Assembly (NCBI RefSeq): GCF_033110965.1
Contig: NZ_CP137003.1
Coordinates: 496,001-560,000, forward strand
Origin: Raineyella sp. LH-20
Lineage (GTDB): Bacteria > Actinomycetota > Actinomycetes > Propionibacteriales > Propionibacteriaceae
Length of the DNA stretch: 64,000 bases
Direction of reading: 5' to 3'
The notes under the pieces were generated by a model. It was not told the DNA's origin, did no database searches, and saw only the letters and a program-made list of their open reading frames with translations. Positions 1-11,297 of this stretch are shown piece by piece. The first letter of the stretch is position 1. The number at the start of each line of letters is the position of its first letter. A program made the translations under genes and the position numbers.

Positions 1-227
1 CCGATCAGCCCCATGATCTCGCCGGTGTGCACGGTCAGGTCGACCCTGTCGACGGCGGTCAGGCCGCCGAACTGCATGGTCACCTGCCGGGCCTCCAGCA
101 AGGGGACACTATCGGTGGGGCGGGCTCCACCACCGGCGGGGCCGGCCGGGTCGGCGGCGGTCGTCATCGATGCTGGGGTCATCGGTGCTGGGGTCATCGG
201 TGCTGGGGTCATCGGTGCTGGGGTCAT
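1..227 (-). CDS. livG: Branched-chain amino acid ABC transporter, ATP-binding protein LivG (5' part only)
   Basis: Only the first 75 codons are in the window; the gene runs off the left edge. It starts at the ATG at 227, which overlaps the livM stop as ATGA and has AAGGAG 8 nt upstream. After a low-complexity N-terminus the protein reads LLEARQVTMQFGGLTAVDRV and then LTVHTGEIMGLIG, the typical opening of LivG-type ATPases just before Walker A. Family knowledge: LivG is one of the two cytoplasmic ATPases driving LivH/LivM. Oddity: the first 20 residues are four near-identical five-residue units (MTPAP three times, then MTPAS) encoded by a 15-bp tandem repeat, so every unit offers another in-frame ATG. 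Walker A and beyond are not visible. Confidence 0.85.
   Translation of the reverse strand, partial: MTPAPMTPAPMTPAPMTPASMTTAADPAGPAGGGARPTDSVPLLEARQVTMQFGGLTAVDRVDLTVHTGEIMGLI
166..225. repeat. 15-bp tandem repeat, four units, in the livG start region
   Basis: Four head-to-tail 15-bp units lie at 166-180, 181-195, 196-210 and 211-225; the first differs by one base. Read on the minus strand each unit contains ATG and encodes MTPAP or MTPAS at the LivG N-terminus. Unit length is a multiple of three, so copy-number change would keep the frame. Confidence 0.95.
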
Positions 228-2031
228 CGGTGCTCCTTGCTCGCGGCGGCGGCACGAGCCGGGACGGCCTGGGCGCCGGCCAGGGACGGCACGACGTGCT
301 GTTCGACGTTCTCGCCGATCTCCTCGGCAAGTTCCTCGTCCTCGTCGTGGAACTCCAGTTGGCGCCGTTCGTCCGGCATCAACCCCTCGGGCCGGATCCG
401 CATCATCACGACGAGCAGGATGCCGAACATCAGCAGCCGGTAGTCCTGGAAGAACCGCAGCTTCTCCGGCAGCAGCTTCAGGATCGAGGCACCGAGGAGG
501 ACACCACCGACGGTGCCCATGCCACCGAGTACGATCCCGGCGACGAGGAAGGCCGACTCCATGAAGACGTACTGGTCGGGGGTGACCGAGACGTCCTGGT
601 GCGCCTTGACCGCCCCGGCCACCCCCGCGAGGAAGGCGCCGCCGGCGAAGGCGAGCAGCTTCAGGCCGAACACGTTGACGCCCATCGCCTCGGCGGCCCG
701 CTCGTCCTCGCGGATGGCGACCCAGCCACGACCGATCCGGGAATGGTTGAGGTTGGTGAAGACCAGGATGATCAGGCCGATCACCAGCAGCATCAGCCAG
801 TAGTAGTTGGAGAACCGGCCGATCGTCACCCCGAGGATGGCGTGCGGCCGGCCGAAGTCGAAGCCGAGCAGCGACAGGTTCGGGATGCCGGGGATGCCGT
901 TCGAGCCGTGGGTCAGGTTCGGGCCGTCCTGGCCGTCGAGGTTGTTCATGGTGATCCGGAAGATCTCACCGAAGGCCAGCGTGACGATCGCCAGGTAGTC
1001 ACCGGAGACCCGCAACGTCGGGGAGCCGATGATCAGGCCCAGGGTCGCCGAGATCGCACCGGAGATCAGCACCACGACAAGGAACGGCGGATGCCAGTCG
1101 ATCGTCGCGAAGGCGGAGGTCGACAGCGTCGCCGCGGTGAACGCGCCGGCGCCGAGGAAGGCGATGTAGCCGAGGTCGAGCAGCCCGGCGAGGCCCACGA
1201 CGATGTTGAGACCCATCGCGGTGGCGGCGAAGATCAGCACCTGGGACGCGATCGACATGTTGGCGTCCGAGCCGTTCTGGGTGAACGGGAAGGCGAACGC
1301 CACGACGAAGGCCGACAGGACGAGCACCCGACGGTTCTGCGCGGCGGCGGTGCCGAGCCAGCCGAGAATCCCACTGCGGTGGGCGACGTAGACCGCCGAG
1401 CCGAGGAAGACGGCGAAGGCGATGAACGACCCACCGTCGTCCTGTCCCAGACCGTACGCCGCCGCGAACAGCACGCCGGCCATCGCCGCCACGATCCCGA
1501 GGATCTGCAGCCAGCGTGGCGCCCGCACCCACTGCAGGGTCGGGGTGACGCCCTTCGGCAGGGTGAGGGTGCCGGCGAGCGCGAGGACCGCGCCGGCGAA
1601 CGCCAGCCAGCCGCCGGGGTCGACATTGACCAGGCCGCCGAGTTCGAGGGCGATGGCGGCCAGGATCACCGCCAGGTAGGCGGTGGCGCCGATGGCCGCG
1701 GCCAGGGCGCCGCGGTTCCAGTTCACCCGGTCCTGCTTGCGGCCGTGCAGGAAGCGCCGCGCGGGGAACGGGGCGAGCAGCAGCACCAGCAGCACGACAC
1801 CGCCGAGCAGCGCGAAGAACTGCAGCCCAGAGGGCCCACCGGTGTAGGTCATGTCGTCCAGAGCTTCGTGGCCGTACGCCCAGGACAGGTAGGGAGTGCC
1901 GATCAGCAGCAGGGCCCCGACGACGGCGGCGACCCGCCCGGCCGGCGCGAACCGGGACCAGCGCTCGGGCGTCGAGTCGGGGGCGGCGCCAGGGGCACCG
2001 GCGGCGGAGGTCAGGGTGTCGGTGGTGGTGC

Positions 2032-2035
<4 letters not shown>
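224..2035 (-). CDS. livM: Branched-chain amino acid ABC transporter permease LivM
   Basis: 603 residues, starting at the ATG at 2035 that overlaps the livH stop (ATGA). An upstream extension of the same frame would lie inside livH and is rejected. The protein is strongly hydrophobic with many membrane segments. The C-terminal half carries the LivM-family region, with the membrane-transport core beginning near VLIFAATAMGLNIVVG, followed by the cytoplasmic EAA-like loop (GRGWVAIREDERAAEAMGVN) that docks on the ATPases. The N-terminal half adds extra hydrophobic helices and a tryptophan-rich stretch, making it longer than minimal LivM (about 350-430 residues), as in many actinobacterial homologues. 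It sits in a tight liv operon and should form the permease pair with LivH. Confidence 0.93.
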
Positions 2036-2994
<959 letters not shown>

Positions 2995-3123
2995 GTGCCT
3001 TCCCGGCGGCCGTGGGTGGGCCTGCCGTGCCGTCCGCCCGCTCGGCCGGGGCGGAGGGATGTTCCGCCCCGGCGGAGAGATGCCAGAGGTGGTTCCGACG
3101 CGTGTGGCGGAGGAACCGGCCCG

Positions 3124-4344
3124 CTACTTGAACTCGCCGGTCTTGTCCGCCACCCACGCGCCGTTCTTCACCTTGTAGACGGTCAGCACGCGGGTCTTGT
3201 TGTCACCGAACTCGTCGAAGGAGACCTTGCCGCTGGCACCCTCGACATCGACCTTCCCGAGCGCGGCCACGGTGGGCTGGCGGGCGGCGGTGGCGTCGCT
3301 GGCGTTGGGCAGCGAGACCTTCAGCGCCTCGATGATCGCGTTGGCGGCGTCGTACGCATAGAGGCCGTAGGTCGAGTAGCCGCTGGAGTAGCCGGCGGCC
3401 TGGTAGTCGGAGACGAACTGCTTCGCCGACGGCAGCGACTCGGCGGGGGCACCGACCGAGGTCACCAGGTCGCCCTCGGTGGCCGTACCACCGTTGGTGA
3501 TGTAGGCCGGGTCGTACATGCCGTCACCGCCCATCAAGGGGATCGTCAGACCGGCGTCCTTCATCTGCTTGGTCAGCAGCGAGCTGACCGGGTGCTCCCC
3601 GCCGTAGTACAGGGCCTGCGGTGCGGTGGGCTTGATCTTGGCGATCACCGCGGCGAAGTCCTTGTCGTCGGGGTTGACCGTCTCGGCGGCGACGATTGTG
3701 CCGCCGCCGGCGGTGAAGGCCTTGGTGAACTCGGTGACCAGGCCCTGGCCGTACGCCTTCTTGTCGTGGACGGTCGCGACCTCCTTGATGCCGGCGTCGA
3801 GCAGATACTGGGCGGCGAACGGACCCTGGACGGCGTCGGTGGTGCAGGTGCGGAAGTAGCTGGCGTACGTCCGTTTCGGGGCGGTCGAGGCGTCGGCGCC
3901 ACGCGTCAGCGTCGGGTTGGTGTTGGCCGGCGAGACCAGAGCGATCGTGGCCGGGTCGAGGATCGGCTGGATCGCCTGGCCGACCGACGAGTTCAGCGGG
4001 CCGACGACGGCGACCACGTCCTTCTCACCGGCCAGCTTGGTGGCGGCGTTCTTGCCGACGTCGGGCGAGGCCTGGTCGTCCTGGGCATCGATCCGGATGG
4101 TCCAGCCGGGCAGCGCACCGCTGGCGTTGGCCTGCTTGACGGCCAGGTCGACCGAGTTCTGGATGCCGGTGCCCATCGAGGACAGGTTGCCCGACAGCGG
4201 GGCGATGACACCGATCGTGACGATCTTCTTGGCGCCCGGATCAGCGGTGGCGGACCCCGCCCGGGTGCCGCAGGCGGTGAGACTGAGCGAGGCGATCACC
4301 ACACCGGCGATCCCCGTCGTGAGGAAACGACGTCGTACGGTCAC
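3124..4344 (-). CDS. livK: Branched-chain amino acid ABC transporter substrate-binding lipoprotein
   Basis: 406 residues from a GTG start. The N-terminus is a lipoprotein signal: RRR, a hydrophobic stretch, then the lipobox LTAC with Cys25 as the predicted lipid-anchored residue. The mature part begins KKIVTIGVIAPLSGNLSS, the hallmark of type-1 periplasmic binding proteins of the Leu/Ile/Val family, and continues with VVAVVGPLNSSVGQAI and VHDKKAYGQG. It would present ligand to LivHM at the outer face of the membrane. It is first in the operon; 129 bp separate it from livH, often a place for differential expression. Exact ligand is not determinable from sequence. Confidence 0.94.
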   Translation of the reverse strand: MTVRRRFLTTGIAGVVIASLSLTACGTRAGSATADPGAKKIVTIGVIAPLSGNLSSMGTGIQNSVDLAVKQANASGALPGWTIRIDAQDDQASPDVGKNAATKLAGEKDVVAVVGPLNSSVGQAIQPILDPATIALVSPANTNPTLTRGADASTAPKRTYASYFRTCTTDAVQGPFAAQYLLDAGIKEVATVHDKKAYGQGLVTEFTKAFTAGGGTIVAAETVNPDDKDFAAVIAKIKPTAPQALYYGGEHPVSSLLTKQMKDAGLTIPLMGGDGMYDPAYITNGGTATEGDLVTSVGAPAESLPSAKQFVSDYQAAGYSSGYSTYGLYAYDAANAIIEALKVSLPNASDATAARQPTVAALGKVDVEGASGKVSFDEFGDNKTRVLTVYKVKNGAWVADKTGEFK

Positions 4345-4468
4345 AATAGGTCCCTCTCGTTTCGGGCCGACACGCAGGTCGGCCCTGCGGATGCCCGGAA
4401 CGCTAGGAGGGGATTCCTGCGGTCGTGTTACGCCGACGGGTCGCTGCGATGTCGGACCCCGAGCGCAA

Positions 4469-4512
4469 CACGACTGTTACCCGGCCACCGTCGTGGCCGG
4501 GTAATAGTCGTG
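4469..4512. terminator. Strong hairpin downstream of the enoyl-CoA hydratase gene
   Basis: Two 20-base arms (4469-4488 and 4493-4512) pair perfectly except for one position that allows G:U, with a 4-base loop. It begins 20 bp past the stop of the leftward enoyl-CoA hydratase gene, so it is best read as its terminator. No clear U-tract follows, as is usual in high-GC actinobacteria. Confidence 0.6.
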
Positions 4513-4531
4513 CGCAGGCGGCGGTCGCGAC

Positions 4532-5308
4532 TCAGCGGTGCGTGAACTCCGGGTCGCGCTTCTCGACGAAGGCGGCCATGCCCTCCTTCTGGTCCCGGGA
4601 GGCGAAGGCGGAGTGGAAGAGACGCCGTTCGTGGCGTACGCCCTGCTCCAGAGTCGTCTCGAACGCGGCGTTCACCGCCTCCTTGGCGAGCAGGGTGGCG
4701 ACCCGGGACTTGCCGGCGATGGTGGTGGCCACCTCCAGCGCCGCGCCGAGCAGGTTCGCGGCCGGCACCACCCGGCTGACCAGCCCGGCCCGCTCGGCCT
4801 CCTCGGCGTTCATCATCCGGCCGGTCAGCACCATGTCCATCGCCTTGGCCTTGCCGACCGCACGGGTGAGCCGCTGGGAACCGCCCATCCCGGGCAGCAC
4901 ACCGAGGTTGACCTCCGGCTGGCCGAACCGGGCGGTGTCGGCAGCGATGATCGAGTCGCACATCAACGCCAGTTCGCAGCCACCGCCCAGGGCGTAACCG
5001 GACACCGCGGCGATGATCGGCGTACGGACCCGGGTCAGTTCCTCCCACTCGGCGAACCAGTCGGTGAGGAACATGTCGGTGGCCGACTGCTCAGCCATCT
5101 CCTTGATGTCGGCACCGGCCGCGAAGGCGCGCTCCGAGCCGGTGATGACGATGCAGCCGATCGCCTCGTCGGCGTCGAACGTACGGGCGGTGTCGAGCAC
5201 CTCGCGCATCGTGGCCGCGTTGAGGGCGTTCAGCGCCTTGGGCCGGTTCAGGGTGATGAGGCCGACCCGGCCCCGGGTCTCGACGACGATGTTCTCGGGT
5301 GCGGTCAT
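4532..5308 (-). CDS. echA: Enoyl-CoA hydratase (crotonase family)
   Basis: 258 residues, the usual length for a monofunctional hydratase. The start at 5308 is chosen because [20 protein letters not shown] matches the family start and AGGAAG lies about 10 nt upstream; an in-frame extension to 5443 is unlikely. The oxyanion-hole segments [10 protein letters not shown] (62-71) and [11 protein letters not shown] (108-118) are present, and Glu112 and Glu132 occupy the two catalytic glutamate positions (20 apart, as in classic hydratases). The C-terminus [10 protein letters not shown] is typical. Predicted role: hydration of trans-2-enoyl-CoA in fatty-acid or branched-chain acyl-CoA breakdown. It is monocistronic and separated from liv by a strong hairpin. 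Confidence 0.92.
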   Translation of the reverse strand: MTAPENIVVETRGRVGLITLNRPKALNALNAATMREVLDTARTFDADEAIGCIVITGSERAFAAGADIKEMAEQSATDMFLTDWFAEWEELTRVRTPIIAAVSGYALGGGCELALMCDSIIAADTARFGQPEVNLGVLPGMGGSQRLTRAVGKAKAMDMVLTGRMMNAEEAERAGLVSRVVPAANLLGAALEVATTIAGKSRVATLLAKEAVNAAFETTLEQGVRHERRLFHSAFASRDQKEGMAAFVEKRDPEFTHR

Positions 5309-5345
5309 GGCGGGTCCACTTCCTGACGACGACGGACTGACGACG

Positions 5346-5375
5346 GGCACTGCCACCGGCGAGGCCGGCAGTGCC
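5346..5375. terminator. Hairpin downstream of jetC
   Basis: GGCACTGCC at 5346-5354 pairs perfectly with GGCAGTGCC at 5367-5375; an alternative inner stem CCGGC-GAG-GCCGG also exists. It lies about 80 bp beyond the leftward jetC stop and upstream of the hydratase start, so it probably separates the two transcription units. Confidence 0.45.
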
Positions 5376-5457
5376 GCAGCACCGATCCTGCCGCAGCACC
5401 GCGCCACAGGGCTACCCCCGGCGTCCCGTACCCCGCGGGACACCGGACGGACGCGGG

Positions 5458-8400
5458 TCAGTCGATCGCGAACTCGTACAGTCGCACCTCGCCGTCCCGC
5501 TCCGGGTTGCGGTTGACGTAGACGATCGACCCGACGTAGTCCTCGAACGCGGCCGCCTTGTCCCGCGGGGCGCCGATGACCAGCTGGAAGCCGAGGCTCT
5601 GCAACGCGTGCAGGGCCCGACCGGTGTACTCCGAGTCGGCCTTGACGAAGCCCTCGTCCAGCACGATCGGCGCGAACCGCGGCGCCTGGTCGGTGCCGTC
5701 GCCGAGCTGGTAGCGCAGCGCGGCGCCGAGGATGAAGGCGATCAGCTCCTGGCCCTCACCGCCCGACTTGCCGGAGACGCCGTCGTGGACGATCGGTTCG
5801 CCGTCGGGGCGGTGCTCCACCGCCCGGAACTCGACGTGCTCGCGGGCGTCGAACACCCGCCGCCGCCACGCCTCGGCCGTCGTCGACTGCTCGTCGAGCC
5901 GGGCCAGGTCGCGGCGCATCGCGACGAACAGCTGTTCGGTGATGTCCTCGCCGATCTCGGCCGCCCCGACGGCGGTGTAGCGGGTGATCGTCGCCCGGAA
6001 GTCCTCCAGGTCGGCCGTCGGGATCGGCCGGTCCTCGATCTGCAGCCGGGAGCCGTCCCGGAACTCGACGCCCGACAGCGCCCGGTTGACCGGCAGCAGG
6101 CCGTCGCGGATGGAACGCCGGTCCTCCTCGATCTGCACCAGCAGGGTCCGCAGACTGCGCTGCATGTCCTCGCGGGTCTTGGCCAGCCACTCGGACCGGG
6201 CGCGCGGCAGGTCGTCCGACTCCAGGTCGGCCAGGATGGCCTCCACCGCCGGCAGCGAGGCGATCGTCTCGTCGATCTCGGCCCGCGGATCGACCCGCAG
6301 GTACTCCCGGAAGATGCCGACCAGCGCGGTCTCGGCCAGCTCCACCGCGCCGGTGTGCTCGTGCGCCAACGTCCGCAACCGCTCGGCGCTGATCGCCAGC
6401 GTCTCGTGAGCCCGGGCGGCGCTCTCCGGCTCCGGGAAGCCGAGGCGGCCGAGCGTCGTACGATCCTCCTCGGTCAGCGTGCCGCGGGAGGCGACGTCGG
6501 ACATCTCGTCCTGCAGGTCGACCAGGGCGCCCCACTCCTCGTCCAGCCCGGCGCGCCGCTCGCGGGCCTTGGCGGCGGCGGTGGTGTGGGTGACGTAACG
6601 GTCGCGGGCCGCGGCCCGCTCGGCCTTCAGCGAGTCGAGCGTACGGTGGCCCTGGGTGAACCGGCCGAGCAGCTCCGCGGCGTACGCCTCGGCGGCCCGG
6701 GCCGTCGCGACGTCGATCGACGCCCAGGTCTGCTCGGACAACCAGCGCAGTTCGCCGGCCACGTCGATGCCCTCGCGTCGCCGCTTGTCGAGGTCCTCCA
6801 GCTCGCTGTTGTAGCGGCCGATCGCGGCGCGAAGCCCCTCGACCTTCTCCTCCAGGGAGGCGATGGTGGCCGCGTTGTCGAGACCCAGCCACGACGGCAG
6901 CTTGCGGTCATCCTTGATCACCCGGCCCTGGGCGGCGGTCCGCATGCCGGCGACGGTGACCGCCCCGGTGTAGCCGGCGGGCCGCGGGGCGTCCAGGCCG
7001 GCCGCATCCTCCACACAGAGCACCGAGTAGCCGGCGACCAGATGGTCGAGCAGCCATTCGGCGTACGGCCCGGACTCGTCCAGGCGCAGCTTGGCCGGCA
7101 CCGAATCGGGCAGCACCCGCGGCGTCGCGTTGTGCGCCGGGCGGGCCGGCAGCAGGACCACCCGTCCGCGCATCCGGTGGTCGTTGACGTAGCGGGTGAC
7201 GGTCCGCCAGTCGTCGGGGGCGACGATGATGTTCTGCGCCAGCTGACCGAGCACCCGGTCCACCGCGGTGGACCAGCGGCGCTCCTCGGGCGTCACCTCG
7301 AGCAGTTCCCCGACGTACGGCAGCCGAGCCGGGTCGATCCCACAGGCTTCGGCGATGTCGCGGCGGGTGCGGTCCGCCTCGGCCGGCACGTTCGAGCGGC
7401 GTTTGCGCAGCGAGGCGATCTCGTCGGCCGTCGCGTTCAGCTCGTCGCGGGCCCGGCCCCGGGCGGAGGCGGCATCGTACGACGCGCTCTTCCACTCGGC
7501 GTCCTGGCCGGGCAACCCGCGCAACCGCTCGTGGATGGCCTGGACCAGCGTCGCGAACGTCGGCTCGTCGGCCGGCTCCTCGAAGCCCTGCCAGCGTGCC
7601 CGATCCACGTACGCCTGCCGGGCCGCGGTGCGCTCGGCGAGCTCCGTCGCCGCCTGCTGCCGCCGCCGGACCAGGTCCTCGGAGTCGCCGCCGCCCTTGG
7701 CGTAGTAGCGCTGGGTGAGCGCCTCCTCCTCGTCGCGGGCCGCGATCGCCTCCGCATCGTGCTGCTTGGCGACCGCCCCCAGCTCGGTGGCCCGGGTGCG
7801 GTTGTCGTCGATCCGGGCCGCCGCCCAGTCCAGCAGGTGCTCCGCGTTCCACAGCTCCAGCGGGCTGGGCCGGTCATCGGGGTCATCCACCGGCGCCGCG
7901 TCGGCCCCGGACCCGCCACCTGCCGCCACCCCGGCCGGACCGAGCAGCCGCCACTCGGTGGCGGAGTCGTCCAGCGCCGTACGGTAGCGAGCGGCCAGCT
8001 CGGGCACGTCCTTGAGCACCTCGAACCGGGTCCGGGCGTCCTCGAACACGTCGTAGAGCTGGGCCGCCTCGCGATAGGTGACCAGCGCGGTCTCCCACCG
8101 TTCCAGCGCCAGCGGCCGGTCCAGCACGAAGTCCTTGAACAGCGCGTTGATCGAGAAGATGCCCTTCGATGCCTGGGCGTTGCGGAGCAGCTCGAGCGCC
8201 CGCCGCGACGACTCGTCACTGCGGCCGATGCCGAGCAGCCGACACAGCTCCTTCTCGAACTCCGGCTGGGAGGAGGTGACCAGATCCCGGTTCGGGTTGA
8301 GCAGCCGCTTCAACGCGTTCGTGTCGAGCGGCCACGTACGACTCCCCCGCAGCGGCTGGTCGATCGCCTCGTTGAGCCGGGACAGGTCGAACCCGCCGCG

Positions 8401-8877
8401 GACCAACAGATAGCGCGTGGTGGAGTTGAGGTCGGCGTTCGCCGCGGCGTCCGCACTGACCCAGACCACCCGGGCACCGGTGATCTGCTCGTCCAGCCCG
8501 TTGGTCCAGGTGATCGCCGCAGCCGACGGGAACGGCCGCTCCCCCGGCGGACGCAGGTAGTGGGTGCGGGTCGTCCGCCCGTCGGACGCCAGCACATCGT
8601 CGATCTTGCCGCGGGCGTACGAGTAGACCGTACGCTCCGACCGTTTGCCCCCGTCATCGCGGGCGGCCCGGTTGAAGGCCGGCGGGTTGGGCATCATCAC
8701 CGCCGACATCGCATCGAGGATGGTCGACTTGCCCATCCCGGTCGGGCCGAGGATCGCGGTGCCGTCGCGACGCACGTGCATCACGTGGTGGCCGCCGTAG
8801 CCGCCCCAGTTGACCACCTGGACCGCACTGATCCGCCACTGGTCCGGGCCGTCGGTCAACAGTTCGCTCTCGCTCAT
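5458..8877 (-). CDS. jetC: JetC/MksB-like SMC-family ATPase of a Wadjet-type condensin
   Basis: 1139 residues. The N-terminal ATPase half has Walker [10 protein letters not shown] (44-52). The middle is long, charged and coiled-coil-like (Glu/Arg/Ala-rich segments around residues 300-500 and 620-900), split by a non-coiled hinge-like part near [17 protein letters not shown]. The C-terminal half has the signature [11 protein letters not shown] and Walker B PIVLDEGF. This domain order is that of SbcC/MukB-type SMC proteins. In Jet (Wadjet) and Mks complexes this subunit extrudes DNA loops. Its start overlaps the jetB stop (ATGA), and jetB overlaps jetA, so the three are one translationally coupled operon. 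No jetD-like TOPRIM nuclease gene follows: the next gene is a fatty-acid hydratase. Confidence 0.9.
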   Translation of the reverse strand: MSESELLTDGPDQWRISAVQVVNWGGYGGHHVMHVRRDGTAILGPTGMGKSTILDAMSAVMMPNPPAFNRAARDDGGKRSERTVYSYARGKIDDVLASDGRTTRTHYLRPPGERPFPSAAAITWTNGLDEQITGARVVWVSADAAANADLNSTTRYLLVRGGFDLSRLNEAIDQPLRGSRTWPLDTNALKRLLNPNRDLVTSSQPEFEKELCRLLGIGRSDESSRRALELLRNAQASKGIFSINALFKDFVLDRPLALERWETALVTYREAAQLYDVFEDARTRFEVLKDVPELAARYRTALDDSATEWRLLGPAGVAAGGGSGADAAPVDDPDDRPSPLELWNAEHLLDWAAARIDDNRTRATELGAVAKQHDAEAIAARDEEEALTQRYYAKGGGDSEDLVRRRQQAATELAERTAARQAYVDRARWQGFEEPADEPTFATLVQAIHERLRGLPGQDAEWKSASYDAASARGRARDELNATADEIASLRKRRSNVPAEADRTRRDIAEACGIDPARLPYVGELLEVTPEERRWSTAVDRVLGQLAQNIIVAPDDWRTVTRYVNDHRMRGRVVLLPARPAHNATPRVLPDSVPAKLRLDESGPYAEWLLDHLVAGYSVLCVEDAAGLDAPRPAGYTGAVTVAGMRTAAQGRVIKDDRKLPSWLGLDNAATIASLEEKVEGLRAAIGRYNSELEDLDKRRREGIDVAGELRWLSEQTWASIDVATARAAEAYAAELLGRFTQGHRTLDSLKAERAAARDRYVTHTTAAAKARERRAGLDEEWGALVDLQDEMSDVASRGTLTEEDRTTLGRLGFPEPESAARAHETLAISAERLRTLAHEHTGAVELAETALVGIFREYLRVDPRAEIDETIASLPAVEAILADLESDDLPRARSEWLAKTREDMQRSLRTLLVQIEEDRRSIRDGLLPVNRALSGVEFRDGSRLQIEDRPIPTADLEDFRATITRYTAVGAAEIGEDITEQLFVAMRRDLARLDEQSTTAEAWRRRVFDAREHVEFRAVEHRPDGEPIVHDGVSGKSGGEGQELIAFILGAALRYQLGDGTDQAPRFAPIVLDEGFVKADSEYTGRALHALQSLGFQLVIGAPRDKAAAFEDYVGSIVYVNRNPERDGEVRLYEFAID

Positions 8878-9689
8878 GCGTCCGCTCCGTCCTCGGCCGG
8901 GTCCATGTCGTCCTCGACCCCGTTCTGGTCCGTGTCGTCCTCACCGTACGATGCGCCCACATCCGGGCCGTCCTGGTCCGGACTGCCCTCCTCCGGCCGG
9001 CCGGCGTCGGTCGGCCGGCCGTACGCCGACCGCTCGCCGTTCGCCGCCGGGCCGCCGCCCGCCAGGACCTGCAGCTGGTCGCGGATCGCCGCCAGCCGGT
9101 CCGGCGTCACCAGGGCGACGACCGCCGGCGAGACGATCCAGGTGTCCGGGACATCCTGATCGGGCCGCAGCAGGCCGAGCCGCTCGACACCCCGCAGCGC
9201 CGTCTCGACATCACGCTGGAAGCCCGCCTCGTCGGTGTCGCTCGGGTCGCGGAACCGGGCCAGGAAGTCCGTCGCCTCGCTCAGCGTGATCGCCACCGCG
9301 GAATCCGCCGCATCGGTGAACGCATGCAGCTGACGCAGATGCACCAGCAACAACGTCGCGTCCTTGCCCAGCGGCTTCTCCCGGCGCAGCACCACCGGCG
9401 CCTCCGGATCGTCCACCTGCCGCTTGAACGCCACCTCGTGGTCGTGGTCGATGACCAACTCGAGGAACATGTCCGCCAGCCGGGCGCGGATCCGCGGCTC
9501 GTGATCGATCAGCCCCTGCCACGCCGCGGCATGGCTGGCCCGGGTGATGAACCGGGAGGTCAGCAGTGTCGCCATGCTCCGGCGCGCCGGATCCGGCAAC
9601 ACCTCCGGGTCGGCTGCTGTACCGAACGCGTCCTCGGCGTACGCCCCGGAACGGGAGCCGAACGCGTCCTCAGTCTGCGGGTCACTCAT
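8874..9689 (-). CDS. jetB: JetB/MksE-like DUF4194 protein, condensin accessory subunit
   Basis: 271 residues, of the size and composition of DUF4194 (MksE-like winged-helix KITE) proteins: an acidic N-terminal tail, a helical core (RFITRASHAAAWQGLIDHEP, RARLADMFLELVIDHDHEVAF) and an acidic C-terminal tail. In the family this subunit bridges the kleisin-like JetA and the SMC heads of JetC. It overlaps jetA by 8 bp and jetC by 4 bp. The two low-complexity acidic tails (SYGEDDTDQNGVEDDMDP at the C-terminus) are longer than needed for the core and are probably disordered. Confidence 0.87.
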   Translation of the reverse strand: MSDPQTEDAFGSRSGAYAEDAFGTAADPEVLPDPARRSMATLLTSRFITRASHAAAWQGLIDHEPRIRARLADMFLELVIDHDHEVAFKRQVDDPEAPVVLRREKPLGKDATLLLVHLRQLHAFTDAADSAVAITLSEATDFLARFRDPSDTDEAGFQRDVETALRGVERLGLLRPDQDVPDTWIVSPAVVALVTPDRLAAIRDQLQVLAGGGPAANGERSAYGRPTDAGRPEEGSPDQDGPDVGASYGEDDTDQNGVEDDMDPAEDGADA

Positions 9690-11148
9690 TGCCAGCGTCC
9701 TTGATCGGGAGAGGTCGGTCGAAATGCACCAGCGGGACCAGGACGGTGCGCTCCCGGCCGCCGGGGGTGACCAGCAGGACGCGCTCGGTCGAGCCGTCCT
9801 CCACCCGGCCGTGCGCCAGACCGAGGTCCAGCACGCCGAGCAGCACCACCAGGCGACGACAGACCTCCGGGGTCGCCGCGAACACGCCCGCGCCGGTGGT
9901 CGGCCCGGAGGCGAGCAGCTGGTTCACCGTCGCGGCGACCGCACGGGTCGACGTGCCGGCCTGGATCATCATCAGTTCGCGGTCCTCGGGCAGCATCCCG
10001 GTGGGATTGAGGGCCTGCAGCGGCTGGGCCTTCGCCTCCTGGCTCGGCTGCCACAGCGCCGCCTGCGACATGTCGCGGACATCGAGGGTGCCGACGCCGA
10101 GCACGTCCTCGACCATCGGCCGGCCGGGGCGACGGCTCAGCTCGTCGCCGGCCTCGAGCACCTGGTCGACCAACGCCAGCAGCCGCTGGTGGCGCCCGCC
10201 GGAGGACCGGGTGAGGAAGCGGCGCAGCGACGCGGTCCACCGCGTGTAGGCGGCCTCCACCTCGTGTTCCTCCTCCAGCAGACTCGACATCAGCGTCCGC
10301 AACGCCGCCCGGTCCCCGTCACCCAGCGCGGTCGACGCCGCCTCCTGGTCGAGGATCAGGTCGATGTCGCCGCGCAGCGACTCCGCCTCCCGCGACACCA
10401 GCAGGTCGGAGAAGCCGCGGTAGGCGCGGCCCTCCGGGGTCTGGGCCAGCAGGTCGTGCTCGTGCAGGAACTCCTCGACCGCCGCCCCCTTCGGCGTGCC
10501 GGTGCTGGAGATGCCCGCCGCCACGGCGTGGTGGCGCCGCTCGATCATCGTCGTCAGCGCGCGGAAATCGGCCGGTAGCGACGCGAGCAGCCGGCGCACC
10601 TCGTCGAACTGGCGGCGCATCTCCTCATCGGTCGCGGCGCGTACGTCACCCGCCCGCAGCGCCTCGCGACGCTCCTCCAGCTCGGCGATCCGCGCATCGA
10701 TCCGGGCGATGTGCGCGGCGATGTCGGGGCTGGCCATGTCCGCCAGCCGGCGCACCGCATCGGTGATGGAGCCGAGCCGGGAGTCCGACACGGTCGACGA
10801 GTCGCCCGAGGTGTCCCGGACGATCCGGATCGCCCGCAGCGCATTGTCAGACAGCTCATACATCAGCCGGCCGTCCTCCGGGTCGCGGCTGCGGACCAGC
10901 CAGTGGTCCTGGTCGACCCACTTGCGACAGTGCTCGGCCGGGGTCGGGCTGTCCGGCAGCCCGAGCGACTGGAGCGACTCGGCGACCCGGCGATGGAACC
11001 AGGCCGCCGACACCGGGCCCTGCGCGGGCTCCAGGTGCTCGGAGAACAACGGCAGCACCCACCAGGCGGTGTGCGCCGACAGCAGCTTCAGCGTCGGGCT
11101 GTCGAGCGCGCCACGGACCCGTTCCGGGTCGAGCGGTTCATCGGTCAC
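9682..11148 (-). CDS. jetA: JetA/MksF-like DUF3375 protein, kleisin-like condensin subunit
   Basis: 488 residues from a GTG start. It matches DUF3375 in length and organisation: the N-terminus SPTLKLLSAHTAWWVLPLFS, then a helical middle (ARIDARIAELEERREALRAG) and a C-terminal domain. DUF3375 proteins are the kleisin-like, first-encoded subunit of Jet/Mks complexes. It begins a three-gene operon transcribed leftward, with its promoter in the 149-bp region shared with a divergent gene. No restriction, toxin or other defence gene is adjacent. Confidence 0.88.
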   Translation of the reverse strand: MTDEPLDPERVRGALDSPTLKLLSAHTAWWVLPLFSEHLEPAQGPVSAAWFHRRVAESLQSLGLPDSPTPAEHCRKWVDQDHWLVRSRDPEDGRLMYELSDNALRAIRIVRDTSGDSSTVSDSRLGSITDAVRRLADMASPDIAAHIARIDARIAELEERREALRAGDVRAATDEEMRRQFDEVRRLLASLPADFRALTTMIERRHHAVAAGISSTGTPKGAAVEEFLHEHDLLAQTPEGRAYRGFSDLLVSREAESLRGDIDLILDQEAASTALGDGDRAALRTLMSSLLEEEHEVEAAYTRWTASLRRFLTRSSGGRHQRLLALVDQVLEAGDELSRRPGRPMVEDVLGVGTLDVRDMSQAALWQPSQEAKAQPLQALNPTGMLPEDRELMMIQAGTSTRAVAATVNQLLASGPTTGAGVFAATPEVCRRLVVLLGVLDLGLAHGRVEDGSTERVLLVTPGGRERTVLVPLVHFDRPLPIKDAGNE

Positions 11149-11297
11149 GTGCCCTCGGTTCCGTACGACAGTTCCTGCGACGGGTCATTCTCTCAGGCGA
11201 ACGCCTCGGACCGAAATCCGCGCCCGTTCCCCGCGGCCCGACACACCGCAGCCCGCCGGGCCGTACGCTGGCCCTGTCGCCGTCCGCCGCCGTCACC

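Noticed and set aside
8874-11148. Restriction or toxin partner for a defence island around jet
   Set aside because: Neighbours are fatty-acid, carbohydrate-like and amino-acid genes; nothing else resembles a defence gene.
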